A stretch of DNA of 55,680 nt from Gallionellales bacterium GWA2_55_18 (lineage in GTDB: Bacteria > Pseudomonadota > Gammaproteobacteria > Burkholderiales > Gallionellaceae). The position numbers and the translations under genes were made by a program. Below, piece by piece: positions 19,233 through 27,009 of the stretch. The notes beneath the pieces are model-generated. The model was not told the origin of the DNA and ran no database searches. It saw nothing but the letters and a program-made list of their open reading frames with translations. Location: contig MGWP01000055.1 of NCBI GenBank assembly GCA_001801055.1, positions 1-55,680 on the forward strand, read 5' to 3'. Each line of letters begins with the position of its first letter. The stretch's first letter is position 1.

Positions 19233-21155
19233 TCAGGCCTTGAAAACAGTCTTGTTTCGTCCGCCGTTTTTTGCCGCATACAGGCATTCATCGGCATGGT
19301 TTAGTAAATCGTCTATCGAGGAGATACCCTTTTTTTTCTCCGCCACACCGATGCTGATGGTCAGCTTGATGTCGGCATCCTGGTATTTCTGGTTCAGCTT
19401 GGCCACATTCAGGCGCAGCCGTTCTGCGCCTTGGTAGGCAGCATCGATGTCGGCGTCGGGGCAAATTACTATGAATTCTTCACCGCCATAGCGGCACACC
19501 ACATCCTGTGTGCGTGCCGACTGGCGCAATGTATGGGCGACAGCTTTCAGCGCATCGTCGCCTGTTTGATGGCCGAACCTGTCATTGATGGATTTGAAAT
19601 GATCGATATCCACCATCATGCACGACAACATGCGGTTGCCGCGTTCAGATAACGCCCATTCTTGCTCCAGGCGTTCCATGGCAAAGCGGCGGTTGGGCAA
19701 CTCGGTAAGGGCGTCGGTCAGAGCCAGCCGCTGCAAATGTTCATTGGTAGCCGCCAGTTCTTTGGAAAAACGCAGCATCTGTTCACGGTCAAAGGCAAGC
19801 TCTTCCTGCAATCTTACAACCCGCTGTGCCGCGCGCAAACGCGCAAAAAAGATTTTTTGCGTAAGCGGTTTAACCATGCAGTCATCTGCGCCCGCTTCAA
19901 AGGCTTCGACCAGCCTGTCGACGTTTTGGTGTGCGGTGAGAATGATTATGTACATATTGCGCTGGTCATAGCTTTCGCGCAGTTTTCTGCATAAGGCAAG
20001 GCCATCCATTTGCGGTGTCAGTCTATCGCTGATTACCAACTGCGGATGATGCTTCTCGGCCAAGCGCATCGCATCAACCCCGTTGCGCGCGATCAGCACA
20101 TCATGTCCTGCTGCACTCAGCATGGATTCGAGCAATACCAGCATGCTGCTGTCATGCTCCACCACCAGCACGCGCATCTTGTAATTATCCTGATTGGCAT
20201 AAGGCCACTGCGGAATTTCGTCGGTAGCAGCGGCAGCGGGCTGATTCAGCAGCTCGGCGAATGAGGGTATACGCGCCGCTCTCATGTTCATCATGGTCAA
20301 CCAATCCAGCCAATCCCGTGCGCACGCATCGCCGATTTCGATGAGGTCACCCGTCTCGACAGCCACGGTCGCGGCTTGCGTCCGGATTTTTGCAATCAGC
20401 TTGCCATGTTCCGCTTGATCGGATAAACACACATCCGCTATCAACGATGCGAGGTGCAGCAAATGCAGCAGCTGCCAGTCGCGCGAACCCTCGTTTACCT
20501 TGGCGCCCTCGGGTTGCCGGAAATATCGCACCAGTGTCTGGAAAATTTTCGGGAAATGCATATCGGCAAGCATCTGCGCGCTCAATTCGGCATGATCGCA
20601 GTCAAACTTGCCGTGCTCCTGCAGGAGCAACTCTTCCAATGGTTTGTCCTTGGTTTGTCCAAGCAGCGCCCCATATTCTTTCGGATATACCGTGGCCAGA
20701 GCCAGCTGTCCGATATTGCCGAGCAAGCCCAGCACAAAAACCTCTTCTGCTGCGGCCAATCGCGCATGCGTCGCCAAATGCCGTGCGGCGATGCCGGTCA
20801 GTAACGAGTGTGTCCAGAAATGCTGATAGTCGAATTGCTTGCAGGGGCCATGGCGATAATCCACGATCAATGCGATACCCAGCACCAATTGGCGCAACGT
20901 GCGCGCGCCCAGCACCGTCAAGGCATCGGCGATAGTAACGACCGGCCTTGAAGAATTGGCGAGCAATACATTGGCTGCACCGATGACACGCGCGCTCAGC
21001 GCAGGGTCAGTGCTGACCAAGCGAGCGATGTCGTGGTTGGATGCATCCTCGCGTTGCGTCAGATTGATCACTTCCAGCGCCACACCTTTCGGTGTGGGTA
21101 AGAGACCGCTGCTTTTCAGGCGCACCAATATCGAGTTTTCTACAATTGCCATCAA
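19233..21155 (-). CDS. HDOD - receiver - GGDEF diguanylate cyclase
   Basis: A 640-residue cytoplasmic protein with an uncommon domain order. An HDOD domain fills about 10-220 (SHDIA-like NHDIARLVSTDPALSARV, HFWTHSLLTGIAARHLA). A receiver follows (about 327-445; VVEHDSS, phospho-acceptor D377 in VISDRLTPQMDG, Lys in MVKPL). The GGDEF domain ends the protein with active-site GGEEF at 557-561 and the inhibitory-site RTQD at 548-551, exactly five residues before it. It should make cyclic-di-GMP, be product-inhibited, and be controlled by phosphorylation; the HDOD part links it to other signalling. The receiver has Glu-His-Asp in place of the usual Asp pair. Confidence 0.9.
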   Translation of the reverse strand: MMAIVENSILVRLKSSGLLPTPKGVALEVINLTQREDASNHDIARLVSTDPALSARVIGAANVLLANSSRPVVTIADALTVLGARTLRQLVLGIALIVDYRHGPCKQFDYQHFWTHSLLTGIAARHLATHARLAAAEEVFVLGLLGNIGQLALATVYPKEYGALLGQTKDKPLEELLLQEHGKFDCDHAELSAQMLADMHFPKIFQTLVRYFRQPEGAKVNEGSRDWQLLHLLHLASLIADVCLSDQAEHGKLIAKIRTQAATVAVETGDLIEIGDACARDWLDWLTMMNMRAARIPSFAELLNQPAAAATDEIPQWPYANQDNYKMRVLVVEHDSSMLVLLESMLSAAGHDVLIARNGVDAMRLAEKHHPQLVISDRLTPQMDGLALCRKLRESYDQRNMYIIILTAHQNVDRLVEAFEAGADDCMVKPLTQKIFFARLRAAQRVVRLQEELAFDREQMLRFSKELAATNEHLQRLALTDALTELPNRRFAMERLEQEWALSERGNRMLSCMMVDIDHFKSINDRFGHQTGDDALKAVAHTLRQSARTQDVVCRYGGEEFIVICPDADIDAAYQGAERLRLNVAKLNQKYQDADIKLTISIGVAEKKKGISSIDDLLNHADECLYAAKNGGRNKTVFKA

Positions 21156-21414
21156 ACTGCCGTCCGAAAGTTAATGGGTTCAATGAACCTGTGCGGCATT
21201 TTACCTGTAAATAAGCACAATGGGCATAATGGAAAGATGGTGCGGCGGGAGTTTTCGCGGGCCGTAACGTCTGGAGTGAAAATCAAGTTGGGCTGTTTGT
21301 TTGGGGCTCGCTCGCAAGCCGGGTAATGATGCTCATTGGCGAGATACTGCACTTGCTGTATTCTTTGGGCAGTACCCACAATAATGCGGCATCAACAAAC
21401 AGGAGATTGTTACA

Positions 21415-22122
21415 ATGAAACACAATCAATCCGGTTTTACCTTGATCGAAATCGCTATCGTGCTGGTGATTATTGGCCTGTTGCTTAGCGGTGTGCTAAA
21501 GGGGCAAGAGCTTATCAATAGCGCGAAGGTCAAGAATTTTGCTGCCGATTTCAAAAATATTCCGCTATTCATCTACGGTTATCAGGATAAATTCAGGGCA
21601 TTGCCGGGGGACGATGCCACCATTGGCACGGCCAACACCCATGTTGTCGGTGCGACGATATGCGGCCCTGTCGCCGCCACGAAGTGTGCCGTGGGCAATG
21701 GCATTATCGATGGTGCGTGGAATACACATGCTATTACCGACGAAAGCTATTTGTTCTGGCAGCATGCTCGATTAGCCGGTCTTGCCCCCGGCACTACCGC
21801 CATTCCCATCGCACCTGCCGTTGGTGACGGATATCTTCCAACAAATGCGGCTGGCGGCGAAATCGGCATCCAAAGTAATGTTAATTTCACCACTATCGCA
21901 ACCAATGCGGCGGGAGCTGCCGGTACCGGCATGACGGGAACATACGTAATTTGTTCCCAGGGAATATTGGGAAAATTTGTGAGGCAGCTTGACATTACGC
22001 TGGATGACGGCAGCACCGATACCGGTTCGATGCGTACGCTCGATCCTGCCGCCGCAGGCAAGTCCATAATTATCGGCGGGATTCAGGACGGTCAAACCTA
22101 TACTGTTTGCATGGGGGTATAA
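21415..22122 (+). CDS. Type IV pilin-like / pseudopilin protein
   Basis: The 235-residue protein begins MKHNQSGFTLIEIAIVLVII: a short basic leader cut after G7, then F8 and E12 (position +5), followed by the hydrophobic helix. That is the class III signal for type IV pilins and type II pseudopilins. The remainder is Gly- and Ala-rich with four or more Cys (ATICGPVAATKC, VICSQG, TVCMG) that could form disulphides. AGGAGA precedes the ATG. No other pilus gene is nearby, so it is an orphan minor pilin; its system is not identifiable here. Confidence 0.85.
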   Translation: MKHNQSGFTLIEIAIVLVIIGLLLSGVLKGQELINSAKVKNFAADFKNIPLFIYGYQDKFRALPGDDATIGTANTHVVGATICGPVAATKCAVGNGIIDGAWNTHAITDESYLFWQHARLAGLAPGTTAIPIAPAVGDGYLPTNAAGGEIGIQSNVNFTTIATNAAGAAGTGMTGTYVICSQGILGKFVRQLDITLDDGSTDTGSMRTLDPAAAGKSIIIGGIQDGQTYTVCMGV

Positions 22123-22330
22123 CACCAGACGTGGCGAATGAACGCTATTGCGCTCCAGAAGCTCGTATCAGGCCGAACAGCTTGCCTCGGGTGACAGGGA
22201 ATGACGGCGCTAATGGATTATGAATTCACTGAATGATTGGTGCACGGAGTGCGCCTCGCCAATACTTTCAACTGCACGCACATCGCACCACCCGCAGCAG
22301 TAGGCCGGGATTTTCCATTACAATTGCGCC

Positions 22331-23011
22331 ATGTCTGAATTCCACGCATTGGTTCCCGCCGCCGGTTTCGGTGCGCGCATGGGACATGAGTTACCCAAAC
22401 AATACCTGCCGCTGTCCGGGAAGCCGCTGATTTTTTATGCGCTGAATACGTTGTGCGCCTGCACGAAAATCAGCACGGTATTCGTGGTGCTGGCTCCCGA
22501 TGACACGCTGTTTCACAGTTACAACTGGGCGCGTTTCGGCGACAAGCTGCAGCCGTTATTCTGCGGCGGGGCGACGCGCGCCGAAAGCGTGCTGAACGGG
22601 CTGCTGGCTTCCGAACTGGAGCCGGATGATTGGGTGCTGGTGCATGATGCGGCGCGCCCTTGCCTGACACAGGCGCACTTGGCCAAGCTGATCGCCGAAT
22701 TGCGCGACGACAACGTGGGTGGCATTTTGGCCGTGCCGGTGGCGGATACGCTGAAGCGCGCCGACGAGGAGCAACGCATCGCCTGCACCGAGGAGCGTGC
22801 CGGATTGTGGCAGGCGCAGACACCGCAGATGTTCCGCGCCGGGTTGCTGGCACAGGCATTGCGGCAGTGCAGCCAGGTTACCGACGAGGCTTCGGCGGTC
22901 GAGGCATTGGGCTTGCGGCCCAAGCTGGTATTGAGCGAATCGAGCAATTTCAAGGTGACCTATCCGCAGGATTTATTGTTGGCTGAATTGCTGTTAAAAG
23001 AAAAAATGTAG
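22331..23011 (+). CDS. ispD: 2-C-methyl-D-erythritol 4-phosphate cytidylyltransferase IspD
   Basis: IspD couples MEP to CTP in the non-mevalonate isoprenoid pathway. The 226-residue enzyme has the nucleotide-binding start LVPAAGFGARMGHELPKQYL, the catalytic HDAARPCLT and the allele-typical ALGLRPKLVLSESSNFKVTY. It is followed by ispF, the next-but-one enzyme of the pathway, as in many proteobacteria. Its stop codon TAG (23009-23011) is part of the GTAG head of a repeat, so the repeat begins exactly at the gene end. Confidence 0.97.
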   Translation: MSEFHALVPAAGFGARMGHELPKQYLPLSGKPLIFYALNTLCACTKISTVFVVLAPDDTLFHSYNWARFGDKLQPLFCGGATRAESVLNGLLASELEPDDWVLVHDAARPCLTQAHLAKLIAELRDDNVGGILAVPVADTLKRADEEQRIACTEERAGLWQAQTPQMFRAGLLAQALRQCSQVTDEASAVEALGLRPKLVLSESSNFKVTYPQDLLLAELLLKEKM

Positions 23012-23051
23012 GTCGTGCTATGCCCGACATGGTGGGCGTAGCCCACCCTAC
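23008..23051. repeat. REPIN-like paired hairpin, family A
   Basis: GTAGGTCGTGCTATGCCCGA at one end, GGGCGTAGCCCACCCTAC at the other; two hairpins facing each other between GTAG and CTAC. The GTAG supplies the ispD stop codon. The element ends about 20 bases before ispF. Confidence 0.9.
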
Positions 23052-23071
23052 GGAACCGCGGAGGGAGCGCA

Positions 23072-23545
23072 ATGAGAATCGGACAAGGTTTCGATGTTCA
23101 CCAACTGGTAGAGGGGCGCAAGCTGATTATCGGCGGGGTGGAAATTCCCTATGACAAAGGGCTGCTCGGCCATTCCGATGCCGACGTGCTGCTGCACGCG
23201 ATCAGCGATGCGCTGCTCGGCGCGGCGGCGCTGGGCGACATCGGCAGGCATTTCGCCGACAGCGACGCGAAGTTCAAGGATATCGACAGCCGCATCCTGT
23301 TGCGCGAGGTGCTGCATCTGGTGCGCGAGCAGGGTTATCGTGTCGGCAACGTCGATGCGACCATCATCGCGCAGGCGCCGAAGATGGCGCCGCATATCCC
23401 GCAGATGGTGGCGCATATCGCCGCCGACCTGCGCGTCGAGAAGAACGCAGTCAACGTGAAGGCGACCACCACCGAGCAGCTTGGTTTCAGCGGGCGCGGC
23501 GAGGGGATCGCTGCACAGGCAGTAGTGTTGCTGTTGACCGATTGA
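23072..23545 (+). CDS. ispF: 2-C-methyl-D-erythritol 2,4-cyclodiphosphate synthase IspF
   Basis: IspF cyclises CDP-ME 2-phosphate to MEcPP with loss of CMP. The 157-residue protein has the metal-binding GFDVHQL at 6-12, [19 protein letters not shown], and [11 protein letters not shown], all standard. A GGAGG-like GGAGGGAG lies before the ATG. It is cotranscribed with ispD across the inserted repeat. Confidence 0.97.
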   Translation: MRIGQGFDVHQLVEGRKLIIGGVEIPYDKGLLGHSDADVLLHAISDALLGAAALGDIGRHFADSDAKFKDIDSRILLREVLHLVREQGYRVGNVDATIIAQAPKMAPHIPQMVAHIAADLRVEKNAVNVKATTTEQLGFSGRGEGIAAQAVVLLLTD

Positions 23546-23562
23546 AAACTGAAAAACTAATA

Positions 23563-23681
23563 TCCACGAAAAACACGAAAGGCACGAACAAATACAATAA
23601 CTCGAACTGGATGATGCATCTTCCGATTGCATACCCCGGAAATCTTTATCATCGTTCGTGATTTTCGTGTTTTTCGTGGAC
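23563..23681. repeat. Long inverted repeat with CCACGAAAAACACGAAA arms
   Basis: The left arm TCCACGAAAAACACGAAAGG is matched in reverse by TTTTCGTGTTTTTCGTGGA at the right end, with about 70 bases between. A second element with the same arms but an unrelated middle is at 51403. It lies between ispF and tsaB and ends 15 bases before the tsaB start. Confidence 0.8.
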
Positions 23682-23695
23682 AAAAAGATTTTTCA

Positions 23696-24385
23696 ATGAA
23701 GATTCTTGCACTGGAAACCTCTACCGAGTATTGCTCGGTCGCGCTGTGGCAGGACGGTGTGATTGCGGAGCGCAGCGAGCTGGCTGGACAGAAGCATTCA
23801 GAGCTGCTGATCGCGATGCTGGATGCGCTGCTCAAGGGTGCGGGACTCGGAATCAAGGCTATGGACGGCATCGCCTTCGGTATAGGGCCGGGGTCGTTTA
23901 CCGGGGTGCGCATCGCCTGCGGCGCGGCGCAGGGGCTGGCGTTCGGTACAGGCTTGCCGGTGGCCGGGATATGCACTCTGGAGGCATTGGCCGAGGCTTC
24001 CGGCAAGCCGCGCGTGATTGCCGCACTGGATGCGCGCATGGGCGAGATTTATCACGCCGCATATGAAAAGCGCGCTGATGTATGGGTGACGATGAGCGAA
24101 CCGCGCCTGTGCAAGGCGGAAGAGTCGCCGCCGCTGCTAGGCAATGAGTGGTCCGGTGCGGGCAGCGGCTTTGCCGTGCATGGCAAAGCGTTGAGCGAGC
24201 GCTACGCCGGGCAGTTGCAGGGTATGGATGGCGCCGCCGTGCCGCAGGCTGCCGCGATTGCCGCGCTCGGCGCGGCGCAATTCGCGCAAGGGCGTGGCAA
24301 GGATGCGGCGGAGGCGTTGCCGCTGTATTTGCGCGACAAGGTGGCGCTGAAGACCCACGAGCGGGAAGCGCCCAGATCATTATGA
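23696..24385 (+). CDS. tsaB: tRNA threonylcarbamoyladenosine biosynthesis protein TsaB
   Basis: TsaB supports TsaD in making t6A37 on ANN-decoding tRNAs. The 229-residue protein starts MKILALETSTEYCSVALWQD and shows the ASKHA-type signatures DGIAFGIGPGSFTGVRI and RVIAALDARMGEIYHA. An in-frame ATG 69 bases upstream exists, but the extra 23 residues are a translation of the inverted repeat, so I use 23696. The gene overlaps rimI by four bases (ATGA), a usual pairing. Confidence 0.93.
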   Translation: MKILALETSTEYCSVALWQDGVIAERSELAGQKHSELLIAMLDALLKGAGLGIKAMDGIAFGIGPGSFTGVRIACGAAQGLAFGTGLPVAGICTLEALAEASGKPRVIAALDARMGEIYHAAYEKRADVWVTMSEPRLCKAEESPPLLGNEWSGAGSGFAVHGKALSERYAGQLQGMDGAAVPQAAAIAALGAAQFAQGRGKDAAEALPLYLRDKVALKTHEREAPRSL

Positions 24386-24879
24386 AGTTGCGCGCAATGA
24401 CGCAGGACGATGTGGATGCGGTGCTTGCCATCGAACAGGTGGTGCAACGTTTTCCGTGGACGCGCGGCAATTTTTCCGATGCGCTGGACAGTGGTTATCT
24501 GTGTTGCGTGGATGAAACAGAAAAAGAGGGTATTCGCGGTTACGCGATATTGATGCCGGCGGCGGATGAGGCGGAGCTGCTCAACATCGGCGTGGCGGCG
24601 GCGCAGCAGCGCAAGGGGTTGGGGCGTGCCATGCTGGCGAAGATGCTGGATGCGGCGCGCGCGAAACAGTTGCGGCGCGTGTTTCTCGAAGCGCGCCCGT
24701 TCAATGTGGCCGCGATTGCCTTGTACCGTAGTGCGGGTTTCAGCGAAATTGGCGTGCGGCGCGGCTATTACCGTGATGCGGGCAGCAGCGAGGATGCCAT
24801 TACGATGGTATGTGAGTTGACTCAACATTCCTCTCTCCCGCAGGCGGGAGAGAGGTCGGGAGAGAGGGTGAATGGATAG
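24382..24879 (+). CDS. rimI: Ribosomal protein S18 alanine N-acetyltransferase RimI
   Basis: A GNAT acetyltransferase of 165 residues that acetylates the N-terminus of S18 in E. coli. It begins MKLRAMTQDDVDAVLAIEQ; the acetyl-CoA loop is VAAAQQRKGLGRAML and the family segment EARPFNVAAIALYRSAGF is intact. The last 18 residues (THSSLPQAGERSGERVNG) are encoded by an inserted GGGAGAG repeat and have no counterpart in the family. The start overlaps tsaB by four bases and the end overlaps the next gene by eight. Confidence 0.92.
   Translation: MKLRAMTQDDVDAVLAIEQVVQRFPWTRGNFSDALDSGYLCCVDETEKEGIRGYAILMPAADEAELLNIGVAAAQQRKGLGRAMLAKMLDAARAKQLRRVFLEARPFNVAAIALYRSAGFSEIGVRRGYYRDAGSSEDAITMVCELTQHSSLPQAGERSGERVNG
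24829..24870. repeat. CTCTCCCGC / GCGGGAGAG hairpin repeat (family D) inside rimI
   Basis: TCCTCTCTCCCGCAGGCGGG then AGAGAGG and a second GGGAGAGAGG. It encodes the foreign tail of RimI and ends two bases before the ATG of the next gene. Its GAGAGGG may also serve as that gene's ribosome binding site. Other copies: 38111, 42532, 50290, 52683. Confidence 0.75.
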
Positions 24880-25657
24880 GAACGAGGCGGTGTTGCGCGA
24901 GTTGAATCTGTACCCGCAATGGGTGCGGCGGAATCCGCCTGCGCCTGAAGTATTTTTGGCCGTTCGCCCTGAGCCTGTCGAAGGGCACGTTCTTGTAGCA
25001 GATGTGGTTCGACAAGCTCACCACGAACGGCCTAATGAGCAATCAGGGTTAAATAATGATCATGCCAATTTACCTGTTGTTGCACCGGCATCCCAAGCCG
25101 ATAACCTCGGCTGGCCCGAGCTCAAACAACAGGTGCGCGATTGCACTGCCTGCAAGCTGCGCGCCGGTTGTACGCAGACGGTGTTTGGGGTGGGCGACGA
25201 GCAGGCCGATTGGCTGGTCGTCGGCGAAGGGCCGGGCGCGGATGAGGATGCGCGGGGCGAGCCGTTCGTCGGGGAGGCGGGCAAGCTGCTCGACAACATG
25301 CTGCTGTCGATCAAGCTCAAACGTGGAAAAAATGTGTACATCGCCAATATCGTCAAATGCCACCCGCCGGGCAACCGCACTCCCGAGGCGGACGAGATCG
25401 CGGCCTGCCTGCCCTACCTGCAACGCCAGATCGAATTGATCAAACCCAAGCTCATCGTCGCACTGGGCAAGACCGCCGCCACCGCTTTGCTCGGGCGCGA
25501 TGCGGCACTGGGTTCGCTACGCGGCACCTTGCACGACTATCGCGGCGTTCCACTGCTTGTTACCTATCATCCGGCCTATCTGCTGCGCAGCCCGATGGAG
25601 AAGGCCAAGGCGTGGCAGGATCTATGTTTTGCTGTTGATGCGATGCAGAAATTGTAG
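24872..25657 (+). CDS. Uracil-DNA glycosylase, family 4 (iron-sulphur type)
   Basis: It removes uracil from DNA. The 261-residue protein has motif 1 VVGEGPGADEDARGEPFVGE and the motif HPAYLLRSP near the C-terminus. Cys residues in CTACKLRAGC, VKCHPPGN and AACLPYL can hold the 4Fe-4S cluster of this family. The N-terminus is normal to about residue 30 (family-like WVRRNPPAPE). Residues 31-54 then read VRPEPVEG...VRQAHHERP, the translation of a dispersed CTTCGACAGGCTCAG repeat inserted in frame. The stop codon TAG belongs to a GTAG repeat head. Confidence 0.93.
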   Translation: MDRNEAVLRELNLYPQWVRRNPPAPEVFLAVRPEPVEGHVLVADVVRQAHHERPNEQSGLNNDHANLPVVAPASQADNLGWPELKQQVRDCTACKLRAGCTQTVFGVGDEQADWLVVGEGPGADEDARGEPFVGEAGKLLDNMLLSIKLKRGKNVYIANIVKCHPPGNRTPEADEIAACLPYLQRQIELIKPKLIVALGKTAATALLGRDAALGSLRGTLHDYRGVPLLVTYHPAYLLRSPMEKAKAWQDLCFAVDAMQKL

Positions 25658-25664
25658 GGGCGCA
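25654..25664 (+). repeat. GTAGGGGCGC half element (family B)
   Basis: GTAGGGGCGCA at the end of the uracil-DNA glycosylase gene; it contains the stop codon. The complementary arm is lost, so this is a single decayed end. Confidence 0.5.
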
Positions 25665-25761
25665 AAAACTATTGCATCGGCCACCCGCACGGTGGGGTAA
25701 GCTCATACGGGCATCTGCTAGAATCCTAACTGGATGCATTTAAGGCGCATCAGGTCAAATC

Positions 25762-27009
25762 ATGCAAAATTTGCCTCGCGGTAAAGTAAATCTTTTTGTG
25801 ATCATTGCGGTGGCGGTAGTCCTGCTGGCTAGCGTGCTGCTGTACGTTCAATTCGGGCGCGCCAACCCCGGCATAAAAATCGGCGTACTGCATTCGCTTA
25901 GCGGCACGATGGCGACCAGCGAAACTCCGCTGGTGGATGCGCTACGGCTGGCGGTGGAAGAGGCGAACCAGTCGGGCGGGTTGAACGGCCAGCAGATCGA
26001 AATGATTGTAGCGGACTGCCGTTCGGATGCCGCATATTGCGCGCAGCAGGCGGAAAAGCTCATCGTTCAGGATGGTGTCAAGGCGCTGTTCGGCTGCTGG
26101 ACATCCGCTTGCCGCAAGGCAGTCAAAACCGTTGTCGAGAAGCATCATCATCTGCTGTTTTATCCGCTGCAATATGAAGGGTTGGAGCAATCGCCCGACA
26201 TCATTTACACCGGCGCGGCACCCAACCAGCAGATCATCCCGATGGCGTTATGGGCGTTGCAGCATAAGGGTAAGCGTTTTTATCTGATTGGCTCGGATTA
26301 TATTTTCCCGCGCACCGCCAACTTGATGGTCAAGGATGTGTTGCTCGCGCAAGGCGGGCAGTTGCTCGGCGAACGGTATGTGCCGCTGGGGGCAAGTGAT
26401 TTGGCTGCGTCGGTGAAGGAAATTGCCGCACAGCGCCCGGATTTTGTCCTGAACACGCTGAATGGCGACAGCAACCTGCATTTTTTCCGCGCGTTGCATA
26501 CAGCGGGTATCGGTGCGGCCGATGTGCCGGTATTTTCCACCAGTATCGCCGAGGTGGAATTGGTGGAAATGGGGGCTGAGTTGGCGACGGGGCATTACGC
26601 CGCGTGGAATTATTTTCAGAGCCTAGATAATGCCGAAAACAAGGCATTTGTTGCGCGTTTCAAGCAGCGCTTTGGCAAAGATCGCGTACTGGATGATCCG
26701 ATGGAAGCTTCCTATATCGGTGCGAAGCTGTGGGTGGATGCGGTTCGCAGTCAAAATTCAACCGATTTGGCGCTGATAAAAACTACGCTGGCACAGCAAA
26801 CCCTGCTTGCGCCGGAAGGTATCGTGTCGGTTGACTACGACACCCGGCATTTATGGAAAACGGCGAATGTCGGCAAGGTGCGCGCCGACGGGCAATTTGA
26901 GATTGTCTGGAAATCCACGCAACCGATTCATCCCGCACCTTTCCCGTTTTATCGCAGTCGTGCGGAATGGTTGTCCATGCAGCAAGCGTTGCCGGGAGCG
27001 AAACCATGA
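25762..27009 (+). CDS. Membrane-anchored periplasmic binding protein, urea/amide type
   Basis: A 415-residue protein of the type I periplasmic binding fold. One hydrophobic segment (about 11-29) should anchor it; no lipobox Cys is seen. The body begins IKIGVLHSLSGTMATSETPL, then DALRLAVEEANQSGGLNGQQ, ALFGCWTSACRKAV, LLFYPLQYEGLEQSP and GSDYIFPRTAN, which match the UrtA/AmiC/FmdD-like group for urea and short amides. No ABC transporter gene is near. Instead its stop overlaps the start of a sensor GGDEF-EAL gene by four bases, so I infer it is the ligand-sensing partner of that protein, not a transport component. Confidence 0.85.
   Translation: MQNLPRGKVNLFVIIAVAVVLLASVLLYVQFGRANPGIKIGVLHSLSGTMATSETPLVDALRLAVEEANQSGGLNGQQIEMIVADCRSDAAYCAQQAEKLIVQDGVKALFGCWTSACRKAVKTVVEKHHHLLFYPLQYEGLEQSPDIIYTGAAPNQQIIPMALWALQHKGKRFYLIGSDYIFPRTANLMVKDVLLAQGGQLLGERYVPLGASDLAASVKEIAAQRPDFVLNTLNGDSNLHFFRALHTAGIGAADVPVFSTSIAEVELVEMGAELATGHYAAWNYFQSLDNAENKAFVARFKQRFGKDRVLDDPMEASYIGAKLWVDAVRSQNSTDLALIKTTLAQQTLLAPEGIVSVDYDTRHLWKTANVGKVRADGQFEIVWKSTQPIHPAPFPFYRSRAEWLSMQQALPGAKP

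Noticed and set aside
21340-21414. Sigma-54 promoter before the pilin-like gene (TTGGCGAGATACTGCAC)
   Set aside because: The distance between GG and GC is one base short of the required spacing, so I do not call it.
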